From contig NZ_NJIG01000016.1 in the NCBI RefSeq assembly GCF_002209535.1, positions 1 through 64,000 of the forward strand: a stretch of 64,000 nt of DNA, read 5' to 3'. This document shows positions 44,339-54,300 of this stretch, piece by piece; position 1 is the stretch's first letter; each line of letters begins with the position of its first letter. The stretch comes from Achromobacter marplatensis. GTDB taxonomy: Bacteria; Pseudomonadota; Gammaproteobacteria; Burkholderiales; Burkholderiaceae_B. Made by a program: the position numbers and the translations under genes. The notes beneath the pieces are model-generated. The model was not told the DNA's origin, ran no database searches, and saw nothing but the letters and a program-made list of their open reading frames with translations.

Positions 44339-45304
44339 ATGAAACCCTTACGCCTCATCGCCGCGCTAGCGGCGTCCATGCTATTCACGCAGCCCACCGC
44401 GGCAGCGGACAAGTATCCGTCCAAACCGGTGCGGGTCATCGTCCCCTACCAGGCCGGGCAAGGCACCGACGTGGCCGGCCGCTATCTGGCCGAGTACCTG
44501 GCCAAATCGCTGGGCCAGGCCTTCATCGTCGAAAACCGCCCCGGCGCGGGCGGCAATATCGGCGCGTCCGAAGTCGCCCGCGCCGCGCCGGACGGCTACA
44601 CGCTGCTGATGGGCACCAACGGCACGCACGTGCTGAACCAATACATGTATGCGTCCACGGCCTTCGACCCCGAGAAGGATTTTGAACCGATCATGCTGGT
44701 CAGCTCGTTTCCGATGGTGCTGCTGTCCCCGCCAGGATCGCCCTACGCCAACTTGCCGGACCTGCGCGACGCTGCCAAGGCGAAGTCCGACAGCGTCAAC
44801 GTCGGCATGCCCAGCGCCACCGCGCGGCTGGTCTTCGAACTGCTCAAGCAGCAAGGCGTCGATAGCATCCGGGGCATTCCCTACAAGGGCTCGGCCACCG
44901 CGACGACGGATCTGATGGGCGGGCAAGTGCAAATCGGCATCGATACCGTCAGTGCCGCGCGTTCGTTCATCACGGGCGGCAAGCTGCATGCGGTGGCGGT
45001 GACCTCGCTGAAGGAATCCGCCCTGCTGCCGGGCGTGAAGTCCGTCGCTGAACAAGGGCTGCCGGGATTTCAGGTCATCGCGTGGAACGGGTTATACGCG
45101 CCGAAGGGCACGCCCCCCGCCGTCGTGCAGAAGCTGAACGCCGAACTCGCAAAGATTTTGGCGCGCCCAGAGGTGCGGCAACGCCTGCTGGAACTGGGCC
45201 ATGAACCGGGCGGCGGCACGCCTGCGGAATTGGCCGAATTCGCGCGTAGCGAACGCCTGAAATGGCAGCCGCTGATCGTCCAGGCGGGGTTGAAGGCCGA
45301 GTAG
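44339..45304 (+). CDS. Tripartite tricarboxylate-type (Bug) solute receptor
   Basis: A 321-residue Bug receptor. Its signal peptide ends near PTAAADKYPS. RVIVPYQAGQGTDVAGRYLA, VENRPGAGGNIGAS and IPYKGSATATTDLMGG are family motifs. ATG 44339 follows CGAGGAGACCACC. It is the last gene of the ligase-MaoC-CaiB operon, suggesting that it binds the acid activated by those enzymes. This is the third Bug gene in the window, again without TctAB. Confidence 0.92.
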   Translation: MKPLRLIAALAASMLFTQPTAAADKYPSKPVRVIVPYQAGQGTDVAGRYLAEYLAKSLGQAFIVENRPGAGGNIGASEVARAAPDGYTLLMGTNGTHVLNQYMYASTAFDPEKDFEPIMLVSSFPMVLLSPPGSPYANLPDLRDAAKAKSDSVNVGMPSATARLVFELLKQQGVDSIRGIPYKGSATATTDLMGGQVQIGIDTVSAARSFITGGKLHAVAVTSLKESALLPGVKSVAEQGLPGFQVIAWNGLYAPKGTPPAVVQKLNAELAKILARPEVRQRLLELGHEPGGGTPAELAEFARSERLKWQPLIVQAGLKAE

Positions 45305-45343
45305 CGGAAACAAGGCGATCTCGGCTGGCGCAGCGAGGGTCAC

Positions 45344-46741
45344 CTAGTCCCGCCCCCGCACAATAATGACCAAGGCCAGCATCAGCATTACGGCGGCCAG
45401 CGCATAGGTCCAGCCCATGCCCGCAGCCAGCGCGGCGGGCGAGGCGATCCGAAGGTCGCCCGCCCCCGATGCCCAAGCGAATACCGCGCCCATCAACGAT
45501 GCGCCGGTAATGAACCCCAGATTGCGCGACAGGTTCAGCAACCCGGATAAGGCGCCGCGCTGGTCCGCGCCGGCACACTGCATGACGGCGCTGCTGTTTG
45601 CCGCCTGGAACAACGCATAGCCCGCAGTGGTCACGGCCAACGGCGCCACGTAACCCAGCGCGCCGAGCGCCACGGGCGCCAGGGACAGCAAGGCCACCCC
45701 TGCCACCATGACGGCCAGCGCCACGCGCATCACGCGCTGCGCACCGTAGCGGTCCACGCCGCGCCCCGCCGGCACACCCGCCAGCGCCGCCACGGCCGGA
45801 CCGCAAGACATCACCAGCCCCACCCGCGCCGCGTCCAATCCCAACGCCCCCGCCAGATAGAACGGCCCCACCACCAGGGTCGTCATCATGACCGTCGAGA
45901 CCAACCCGTTGGCGGCCACCCCCGCGCTCAGCACGGGGTGGCCGAACAGCGCCAGCCGGATCAATGGCGAAGCCGACGTCGCCTGCACCCGCACAAACGC
46001 GATGGTCAGCCCCCCGGCGGCGGACAGCAGCGCCCCGATCATCCAGCCCCCGCCGACCGCCCCGGTCATCGCCAACGCATACGCCGCAATACCAGCGGCC
46101 AACAACAGCGAACCCCGCATGTCGAAATTGGCCCGCGACCTGCCGCTGCCCGACGGGTCCGCCGGCAAGTGGAACCAGGCCAATCCCAATGCCAACAAGC
46201 CCAACGGCACGTTGATCAGGAAGATCGACGACCAACCCGGCCCCGCAAGCAGCAATCCACCCAGCGAAGGGCCAAGCGCCGTGCCAATGGCCGACATCGT
46301 GCCCAGCAGGCCCATCACGCTGCCAGTCTTCTCCTTGGCGACGGCATCGCTAGCGTAGGCCATCGTCAACGCCATCATGATGGCGGCGCCCAAGCCCTGC
46401 AGGGCGCGTGCGGCAATCAAGCCACCCAGCCAGGGCGTGGTGCCGCACAACGCCGAGGCCACGGTGAACACGCCAATCCCCGCCAGCATCAGACGGCGCC
46501 GGCCAATTAGATCGCCCAACCTGCCGACGCTGACAATCAGCGTGGTCACGGCCAGCAGATAGGCCAGCACGACCCATTGGATAGCGTGAAACGGCGCATC
46601 GAAGGCTTGCGCCAGCGTCGGCAAGGCAACGTTGGCAACGCTGACGCCCAGCGCCGGCAGCAACATCGACACTGACAGGCAGGCCATGACGGGCAATGAC
46701 GAGCGGGCGGAGACTAGCGGGGAAGAATTCAGGGGCAACAC
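45344..46741 (-). CDS. MFS drug-type transporter (DHA2-like)
   Basis: A 465-residue membrane protein with about 14 hydrophobic segments. The MFS motif A region VGRLGDLIGRRRLMLAG and motif C-like GPSLGGLLLAGPGWSSIFLIN are present, as in 14-helix DHA2 drug:proton antiporters. It is divergent from a LysR gene 159 bp away, a common control arrangement. The substrate is not predictable from the sequence. Confidence 0.9.
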   Translation of the reverse strand: MLPLNSSPLVSARSSLPVMACLSVSMLLPALGVSVANVALPTLAQAFDAPFHAIQWVVLAYLLAVTTLIVSVGRLGDLIGRRRLMLAGIGVFTVASALCGTTPWLGGLIAARALQGLGAAIMMALTMAYASDAVAKEKTGSVMGLLGTMSAIGTALGPSLGGLLLAGPGWSSIFLINVPLGLLALGLAWFHLPADPSGSGRSRANFDMRGSLLLAAGIAAYALAMTGAVGGGWMIGALLSAAGGLTIAFVRVQATSASPLIRLALFGHPVLSAGVAANGLVSTVMMTTLVVGPFYLAGALGLDAARVGLVMSCGPAVAALAGVPAGRGVDRYGAQRVMRVALAVMVAGVALLSLAPVALGALGYVAPLAVTTAGYALFQAANSSAVMQCAGADQRGALSGLLNLSRNLGFITGASLMGAVFAWASGAGDLRIASPAALAAGMGWTYALAAVMLMLALVIIVRGRD

Positions 46742-46900
46742 GGTCTGGCCTACGGAAAGTCCGGGACGCCAACATGACGCCCTGCACCCATCCTAGGCGC
46801 AGCCGGCATCAGGCGGAAGGCGCAGCATTTGCACTGAATACCTGCACCAAACGCCATGCCAAAGTGCGCCATCACACGCCCACCGTGCTACGGTTGCGGC

Positions 46901-47788
46901 ATGGCCACCCCCGATCTAAACCTGCTGATCACCCTGGACGTCCTGCTGGCCGAAGGCAGCGTCGCGCGCGCCGCCCGCCGCTTGCGGCTAAGCCCGTCCG
47001 CCATGAGCCGGGCGCTGGCCCGTCTGCGCGACGCCACGGGCGATCCGCTGCTGGTGCGTGCCGGGCGCGGCCTGGTGCCCACGCCGCGGGCGCTGGAACT
47101 GCGCGACCGGGTTCACGTGCTGGTGCAAGACGTGGAAGCGGTGCTCCGCCCCGCAGCGCAGCTGGACGTCACGCAGTTGTCGCGCACCTTCACACTGCGC
47201 ACCAGCGACGGTTTTGCAGAGAATTTCGGTCCGGGCTTGCTGGCACGCCTGGGCGTCGAAGCGCCTGGCGTGCGGCTGCGCTTCATCCAGAAAACCGATA
47301 AGGACAGCGCCCCGCTGCGCGAAGGCGCCGTAGATCTGGAAACCGGCATCGTCGGCGATGCGGCCAGCCCCGAACTGCGCACCCGGGCCCTGTTCCAGGA
47401 CCGCTTTGTCGGCGTGATGCGTGCCGGACATCCCCTTAGCCTAGGCAAGGTCACGCTTGCACGCTATGCGTCCGCGCGTCACATCCTTGTGTCGCGGCGC
47501 AACCTGGACAAAGGGCCGGTCGACGATGCGCTGGCCTCGCACGGCCGCGAACACCACGTCGCCACCATTGCAGGCGGCTTTTCCACCGCGCTGGCGCTGG
47601 CACGCGGGTCCGACCTGATCGCCACCGTACCCGAACGCCACACCGGCAGCTTGCGGGCAGGCATGCATAGCTTTCCCCTGCCCTTCGCCATGCCGGCATT
47701 CACCCTGTCGATGCTGTGGCATCCGCGCATGGACGGCGACGCCGCCCATCGCTGGCTGCGCGGATGCGTGCTGGACGCCGTCTGCTGA
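46901..47788 (+). CDS. LysR-family transcriptional regulator
   Basis: A 295-residue LysR regulator starting MATPDLNLLITLDVLLAEGS, with helix-turn-helix SPSAMSRALARLRDATGDPL. It is of the NodD/SyrM-like subgroup (effector opening LSRTFTLRTSDGF). ATG 46901 is chosen because homologues begin just before DLNLL. An earlier in-frame ATG at 46856 adds an atypical Cys-rich leader. It probably regulates the divergent MFS gene. Confidence 0.88.
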   Translation: MATPDLNLLITLDVLLAEGSVARAARRLRLSPSAMSRALARLRDATGDPLLVRAGRGLVPTPRALELRDRVHVLVQDVEAVLRPAAQLDVTQLSRTFTLRTSDGFAENFGPGLLARLGVEAPGVRLRFIQKTDKDSAPLREGAVDLETGIVGDAASPELRTRALFQDRFVGVMRAGHPLSLGKVTLARYASARHILVSRRNLDKGPVDDALASHGREHHVATIAGGFSTALALARGSDLIATVPERHTGSLRAGMHSFPLPFAMPAFTLSMLWHPRMDGDAAHRWLRGCVLDAVC

Positions 47789-47804
47789 CGGCGCCAGCCC
47801 GCGC

Positions 47805-49364
47805 TTACTTCGCCTTCGCTTCGCTGGCCGCGAGCGCGTTGAACTTCTTGTCCAGATCCGCCAGCGACGTGTTGATGTGGTCGCGGCGATCCTTGATCCA
47901 CTTGCCTTGCGCGGTCAACTGGTCGCGTGCCTCTTTCAGCATGCGGTCCATCTCAGCAGGCTGCGGCCCGCCGCTGGTGGCGCGGTTCTTCACGATGGCC
48001 ACGGGGTCCAGCGTCGACCGGAATTCCGCTTCGCTCATCGGCAGTTCGTTGCCGTACTTCGAATCCTTCATGGCGTCGGCGTAGATGCGTCGGGCTTGCT
48101 CGTACGGGAAGTCCAACGGCTTGATGTTGTTGGTCTTGGCGTACGTCACGACTTCGGACGCAAAGTGGTGGCCGTCGCGAAACGGCAGCTTGTACTTGCG
48201 CATCAGCACATCGGCCAGCTCCTGCGAGGCAGTCCAGTCGCTGTTCAACTCTTCCAGCGCGCGGTCGGGGCTGATGACCATCGCCTTCAGCACACGATCC
48301 CAGCGCTTGAGCGCCGAGATGCCGCTGTCCACCATGGCGGAGTTCTGCTTCACGTCTTTCGGGTCGCTCATGCCCGGCGTGATGTTGTGCGTCTGGATGA
48401 CGGGGCCCATCGCCAGGGTCACGGCGGTAGACGCATCGCTGCGGGTGTCGTTCAACAGCCCGGGATTGCGCTTTTGCGGCATGGCGCTGGACACGTAGGT
48501 GTTGCCACCGCCCTCTTCCAGCAGGATCCAGGGACGCGACTGCGCATACTGCGTCATGACGTCTTCGACGAAGTTGCCCGTGCGCAGCGCGATGCTGGTC
48601 ACGATCGAAGCCACCTCCACCGGCTGGTCCATGGACGAGATCTGCGAGGCGTCGTAGGCGTTGTCGACCAGTGCTTCAAAGCCCAGGTATTGCGCCATGC
48701 GCTTGCGGTCCAGCGGCCAGCTGGTGCCGTTGAGCACCGTCGTGCCCATGGGCGAACGGTCGATGCGCACATACGCTTCGCGGATGCGCTGCGCGTCGCG
48801 CGCCAGGCCGGCCGCCTGGCCCAGCAGATAGTGGCCATAGCTGTTGGGCTGCGCGGCCACGCCGTTGGTGTAGTTCGGCACGATCGTGCCCGCATGCTTG
48901 GCAGCCAGCTCGACCAGGGTGGTCGACGTCTTGTTCAACTGGTCGGCCAGTTCCAGCAGCTTGTCGCGCAGGATGGCGCTGCGGTAGGTCGCGTGCATGT
49001 CCTGGCTGGAACGGCCCGCGTGCAGCAAGGTCACGTCTTCGCCCGCCGCCTTGATCAGCAGCGGCTCGAAGGTGATGACGCTGGCAGGCCGCTTGGCGCC
49101 CGGCTGGTTGCCGTCGTTGATCACCTTGGCGACGCCCGCGGCCAGGCGCGGCGCGATGGACTTGTCCAGCAGGCCTTCATCGGAGTTGATGACGGCGGTG
49201 GCCTTGTTGATTTCTCCCAACCAGAAGAAGGGATCGCGCGGCACGGCGGTGGCAGCAGCAGGTGCGGCCGAAGAAGCGGCGGCGGGCGCCGGTTGGGCCA
49301 GCGCGGCATGCGTGCTCAGCGACAAAACCAGGGCGGCGCCCAGGGTGGGAAGAAACTGTCTCAT
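47805..49364 (-). CDS. Exported argininosuccinate-lyase-like protein, atypical active site
   Basis: A 519-residue member of the fumarase/aspartase/argininosuccinate lyase superfamily, with a clear Sec signal peptide (residues 1-23, cleavage after ALAQ) and an Ala/Pro-rich linker to about residue 42. The superfamily signature SSAMPQKRNPGLL is at 292-304. Argininosuccinate-lyase-like TSWPLDRKRMAQYLGF is at 214-229. Where lyases have the conserved T-H-x-Q motif, this protein reads YTNGVAAQPNSYGH (165-178), with Asn in place of the histidine. Cytoplasmic lyases are about 460 residues and unsecreted. A periplasmic beta-elimination or a non-catalytic role is possible. It converges on the LysR gene and has no operon partner. 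Confidence 0.82.
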   Translation of the reverse strand: MRQFLPTLGAALVLSLSTHAALAQPAPAAASSAAPAAATAVPRDPFFWLGEINKATAVINSDEGLLDKSIAPRLAAGVAKVINDGNQPGAKRPASVITFEPLLIKAAGEDVTLLHAGRSSQDMHATYRSAILRDKLLELADQLNKTSTTLVELAAKHAGTIVPNYTNGVAAQPNSYGHYLLGQAAGLARDAQRIREAYVRIDRSPMGTTVLNGTSWPLDRKRMAQYLGFEALVDNAYDASQISSMDQPVEVASIVTSIALRTGNFVEDVMTQYAQSRPWILLEEGGGNTYVSSAMPQKRNPGLLNDTRSDASTAVTLAMGPVIQTHNITPGMSDPKDVKQNSAMVDSGISALKRWDRVLKAMVISPDRALEELNSDWTASQELADVLMRKYKLPFRDGHHFASEVVTYAKTNNIKPLDFPYEQARRIYADAMKDSKYGNELPMSEAEFRSTLDPVAIVKNRATSGGPQPAEMDRMLKEARDQLTAQGKWIKDRRDHINTSLADLDKKFNALAASEAKAK

Positions 49365-49526
49365 GGCGTTCTCGTTATGGGGATCGTTATCGGGGTCGAT
49401 ACTGGGGCGGTCCGGTAGTTTATGGAAAAGCCTCTACGTCGAGAACCGGGTATTACACGGAGAGCCCGCGAATGCGTAACAAGAACCGTCGTGGCTGAAT
49501 GTTTCCTGACGCGATGACGCGACGCG

Positions 49527-49562
49527 AAAAAAAGCCCCTGTCCCCGGGAGGAAGACAGGGGC
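49527..49562 (-). terminator. Rho-independent terminator of the TPS operon
   Basis: GCCCCTGTC (49534-49542) pairs with GACAGGGGC (49554-49562) around 11 bases. On the minus strand the stem is followed by seven T residues (49527-49533). It lies 18 bp past the tpsB stop. Confidence 0.88.
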
Positions 49563-49579
49563 CAAGCCGGCGCGCTGGC

Positions 49580-51241
49580 TTAGAACAAGTACTGCGCGCT
49601 TACCCAGAACAAGGGTTTGTGGTCCCGGCTGTCGGACTGCGGTGCGCCGCCATCGGTGCGCCAAGCGACCGTGGCTTCGCCCCGCCAGCCGCCCACGGCA
49701 ACGCGGGCACCGACGCCTGCCCCGGCGACGCGGCGGAAGTTCTCGCCGGCCTGCCAGGGATGGGAGGAAATCTCTACCCGGCCCGCGTCGTAGAACGCGA
49801 ACGGAGTGACTGCGCCTGCCGCGTAGCGGACTTCCACCTGCGCCAGCCAGCCCCGGTCACCGTAGCCTTCGCCCACAGGGTAGGCCCGCACGCCAGCGGG
49901 TCCGCCCAGACCAAAGTCTTCGGACGAATCCAGGTTGTCGTTGGTCCATTGGCCGCTGAAACGGCCGAACAGGCTCCAGCGCGACGACACGGATTGCAGG
50001 CGCGCAATGTCAAGATTCAGCTTGCTGTAGTGCCCCGCCGAGTTCGCGCTCAGGCTGTCGGCGGTGGCCAGATTGCCGTCCAGCTTCAAGGTGCCCGGCG
50101 TCCAGCTCAAGGCGCCATACGTCAGACCACCACCACCCAGGCTGTCGCGCACATCGAACTGCGCCGCGATCGGCACGCTGTTGCTGAACTTGTTCTGCTC
50201 GATCTCGGCGGCGCGATAATCGTCGCGCAGCTTCTTGTGCAGGAAATCGATACCGATGGTCAGGTTGCGGCTTTGCGAACGGATCAGCGGATAGCTCAGG
50301 CCCACGCTGGCCACCTTGGCGGTGCCGTGCGCATCCAGGTCGCTGAATTCCTTGCCCAGCTCATAGCCGGTATAGCCGTAGCCGACGCGGCCGCGCAGAC
50401 CCGAACTGCCCAGCGGCGCGCTATAGCCCACATCGCCGTAGTTCAGGCTTTCGCTGGTGCGCTGCGCGCGCAGCGTGATCTGGTCGCCCAGCATAAAGGG
50501 GCTGTTGATCGACAGCGCTGCGTTGGCGCGGTACTGGCCCGTGTAGCGGTTGCCCTGGTTGTCCAGGCCGACGCTGCCATTGACGCGGTCCCCGCGGTCC
50601 ACCTGCACGACCAGGTCTCCCGTGCCCAGTTGCTGGCCCGGCCGGATGATCGGGCTGGCGGTCACGCCGGGCAGATCCGACAGCAGCAGCGCCGCGCGCT
50701 CCAGCGAGGCGCTCTCGATGATGTCGCCGGATTTCAGCGGGCTCAGGTATGCCTGGGCGCGTGCAGCCAGGCCGGCATCGCCTTCGGTCTTGACCTCGCC
50801 GTAACGGCCTTCGACGACTTGCAGGCGCAGCACGCCGTTTTCCAGCCCTTGCGCCGGCAGATAGACGCGTGCAAACGGATAACCCGCATCCCGGTAGTAG
50901 CGCGTCAGTTGATTGGCCAGGTCTTGCATGCCGGCCAGGTCATAGGACTTGCCTTGATAGTCGCCCAACCGCGCCAGCAATTGCTCGGTCGAGAAGGCCT
51001 GGTTGCCCGTCAGGTCAATGCGGGTAACGCTGGCTTGCGGGCCGCCCGGCGCAACGGTGCCGGGAACGGGGCTGCTCAGGTTCAGTTCGGGCGACGGGGC
51101 CGGCGGCTGCGGCTCGGTGGCCTGTTCCTGAAGGATGCGGCCCGCGTTGGGGATCTGCTGGGCGAGAGCCGCCGCAGGCAGCAGCGCGGCAAGCGCCAGG
51201 ACCAGGTAGTGCGGACGTGCGAAAGATGAAACTTGCGTCAT
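49580..51241 (-). CDS. TpsB outer-membrane transporter (FhaC/ShlB family)
   Basis: A 553-residue two-partner secretion pore. The signal peptide is residues 1 to about 27. A proline-rich linker follows, then POTRA domains (VTRIDLTGNQAFSTEQLLAR and the following repeat) and a C-terminal 16-strand barrel ending in the aromatic LFWVSAQYLF. The conserved loop-6 motif appears as GPAGVRAYPVGEG, the VRGY-equivalent. It lies 106 bp downstream of the large TpsA gene in the same direction and would secrete that protein across the outer membrane. Confidence 0.93.
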   Translation of the reverse strand: MTQVSSFARPHYLVLALAALLPAAALAQQIPNAGRILQEQATEPQPPAPSPELNLSSPVPGTVAPGGPQASVTRIDLTGNQAFSTEQLLARLGDYQGKSYDLAGMQDLANQLTRYYRDAGYPFARVYLPAQGLENGVLRLQVVEGRYGEVKTEGDAGLAARAQAYLSPLKSGDIIESASLERAALLLSDLPGVTASPIIRPGQQLGTGDLVVQVDRGDRVNGSVGLDNQGNRYTGQYRANAALSINSPFMLGDQITLRAQRTSESLNYGDVGYSAPLGSSGLRGRVGYGYTGYELGKEFSDLDAHGTAKVASVGLSYPLIRSQSRNLTIGIDFLHKKLRDDYRAAEIEQNKFSNSVPIAAQFDVRDSLGGGGLTYGALSWTPGTLKLDGNLATADSLSANSAGHYSKLNLDIARLQSVSSRWSLFGRFSGQWTNDNLDSSEDFGLGGPAGVRAYPVGEGYGDRGWLAQVEVRYAAGAVTPFAFYDAGRVEISSHPWQAGENFRRVAGAGVGARVAVGGWRGEATVAWRTDGGAPQSDSRDHKPLFWVSAQYLF

Positions 51242-51347
51242 GATCTTGTGAGAATCGGGTGTTCGGAGCGGCTGCCCACGTCCCCGTAGGGCAATGGACA
51301 GCCGGCAAGCGGATAAGTCGTGGAGTTCGCCGTATCAGGGGCCGGAA

Positions 51348-54300
51348 TCAGATTCCGCCCTGGACAACGCCCTCCGGCAGGCGGATACCGCCGTCGATCA
51401 CCAGGACCTGAGCGGGGCCCTGCATGCTGCGCGCGCCCTGGCCCGCATTCGGCGCCGGTTTCGCAGTGCCGCCCTGGCCTTGGTTGCCGGATTCGACCGG
51501 CACGAAACTCAGCTCACCCGACAGGGTCGGCGGCGTCGTGTTGGCGGTACCCACGGCCGCCTGCAGCCATTGCGCCGTCGACAGCGCAGCCTCGCGACGG
51601 CTGTCGGGTTGCACGGCATTGCTGATGACCAGCGTGCCATCCTGCGCAGCAACCAGGTAGTTGCTGTTGGACAGTCCGCCCGCGCCGATCACGTAGTTGC
51701 CGGCCGTCTCGCCCGCCGCGCGGTTCAACACACCGGCCAGCGTATCGTTGCCGACCAGGTTGCCCTGCGTGACGCGCCACGTCAGCGCCGGATCCACATC
51801 GCCCGCACGCTTGGTCTTGTCGTCGGCCGCGACGGTGATGGCGCGGCGATCGATGACAGCCTGATGCTGCGTGTCGGCCAGCACATAATTGCTGGCCAGG
51901 CCGTTGTCGCCGTCGGCCAAGGCGTAACGCACGTTGGCGTTACGGTTGCCGGCGTTGGCGCTGTCGAACGTTGCCGTGGTTCCCACGCCCAGCGATTCGC
52001 CTTCGACCAGGTTGGTCAGCGATCCCGCGGATGCCTGGGTGGCCGTGCTGCCGTCGTAGACCTTGCCAGCAACCGTGGTGCCCTCGACACCGAGCACGCG
52101 ACGCGCAATGGCGGCGCGCGCATCGGCGGCGTTCAACACATAGTTGCCGGCGTCGCCGCCCGTCAAGCCAAAGGCGACCGTCTTGCCCTCGCCCGCGTTC
52201 TTGTCGGAGAAGCTGCCCGCGACCCCCAGCGAATCGCCCGCGATGATGCCGGCAATGGCATCCGCGCCGGTGACCGTTGCCACGGTGTTGCCGTCGTAGA
52301 CCTTGTCCAGCGCGCCAAGCGCGCCGTTCAATTGGCGCGCCGCGATCGTTGCCGTGGTCGTGCCGTTGGCGCTGACCGTGTAGTTGCCGGCGTCAGCGCC
52401 CGTCAGCGAACCGCTGACATTCACCAGCTTGCCGATGGCAGCATTCTTGTCCGCGAAGGCCCCCGTCGTCGCCAGTGCAACGGTGTCGCCCTGGACCACG
52501 CCGTTGAGCGAGCCCGACGTATCGGCGGCAGTGGTGCCGTCATAGGTCTTGCCGGCGGCCGTGATGGCGCCCGTCAAGGCCTTGGGCGTGATGTTGGCCA
52601 GCGTCGTGGCGTTGGTGCTCAGCAGGTAGTTGCCCGCATCGGCGCCGGTCAGGACACCGTTCACCGCCACCAGCTTGCCGTTGCCCACGTTCTTGTCGCC
52701 GAACAGGCCCGTGGCATTGACGGCGACGTTGTCGTCCTGCACCACGCCGTTCAGCGTGCCGGTGGTGGCGGCATCGCGCGAGCCGTCGTACACCTTGCCG
52801 GCGGCCGTCAGCGCGCCGGTGATCGCCTTGGGCGTGATGTTGGCCGTGGTCGTCGCATTGGCGACCAGCGTGTAGTTGCCGGCATCCGCTCCCGTCAGCG
52901 AGCCGCCGACGTTCACGGTCTTGCCGTTGCCGACGTTCTTGTCTGCGAACGAACCGGTGGTCGACAGCGCCACGGCATCGGCCAGGATCTGGCCGGTCAG
53001 GCTGCCCGACGTGCTGGCGGCCACAGAGCCGTCGTAGACCTTGCCCGCCGCCGTGATGGCGCCGGTGATCGACTTCGGCGTAATGGTGGCGACCGTCGTG
53101 CCGTTGGCACTGACCGTGTAGTTGCCGGCGTCCACACCCGTCAGCCTGCCGTTGACGTTGACTTGCTTGCCCACGCCGGCATTCTTGTCGGCGAAGGCGC
53201 CCGTCGTCGCCAGCGCAACCGTGTCGCCCTGGACCACGCCGTTGAGCGAGCCCGACGTGTCCGCGGCAGTGGTGCCGTCATAGGTCTTGCCGGCGGCCGT
53301 GATGGCGCCCGTCAAGGCCTTGGGCGTGATGTTGGCCAACGTCGTGGCGTTGGTGCTCAGCAGGTAGTTGCCCGCGTCGGCGCCGGTCAGGACACCGTTC
53401 ACCGCCACCAGCTTGCCGTTGCCCACGTTCTTGTCGCCGAACAGGCCCGTGGCATTGACGGCGACGTTGTCGCCCTGCACCACGCCGTTCAGCGTGCCGG
53501 TGGTGGCGGCATCGCGCGAGCCGTCGTACACCTTGCCGGCGGCCGTCAGCGCGCCGGTGATCGCCTTGGGCGTGATGTTGGCCGTGGTCGTCGCATTGGC
53601 AGCAAGGATGTAGTTGCCCGCATCCAGGCCCGTCAGCGACCCACCAACGTTCACCGTCTTGCCGTTGCCGACGTTCTTGTCCGCGAACGCACCGGTGGTC
53701 GACAGGCCGACAACGTCGCCCAGGACCACACCCGTGACGCGGCCTTGGGTCGTGGCCGCGACGCCGCCGTCGTAGACCTTGCCCGCCGCGGTGATGTCGC
53801 CAGCAAGGGTCGCCGGCGTGATGTTGGCCTTGCCCTTGGTCACGCCGTTGCCCAGCGTGTAATTGTTGGCGTCCGCACCGCCCAGCACGTAGGCCACGGA
53901 TTTGCCGTTAGCCACGTTCTTGTCGCTGAAGCTGCCGCTGACAGTCAAGAGGTCGCCCGACAGCACGTTCAGGCTGTTCACGCCCGTGACCGAAGCCAGC
54001 GACGAGCCGTCATACACCTTGTCCAATGCGCCGAGTGCGCCCGTCAATTGACGGGCCGCAATGTCGGCGGTCGTGGTGGTGTTGAAAGTCACCACGTAGT
54101 TGCCGGCATCGGCGCCTGCCAGCATGCCATTGACGTTGACCTGCTTGCCCGCGCCCGCATTCTTGTCTGCGAACGCGCCCGTCGACGACAGGCTTACCGT
54201 GTCGCCCGCGATCTTGCCGGTGAGTGTTCCGTTCGTGTCGGCCGTCAAGGTGCCGTCATAGGTCTTCCCGGCGGCAGTGATCGCGCCGGTCAGCGCCTTG

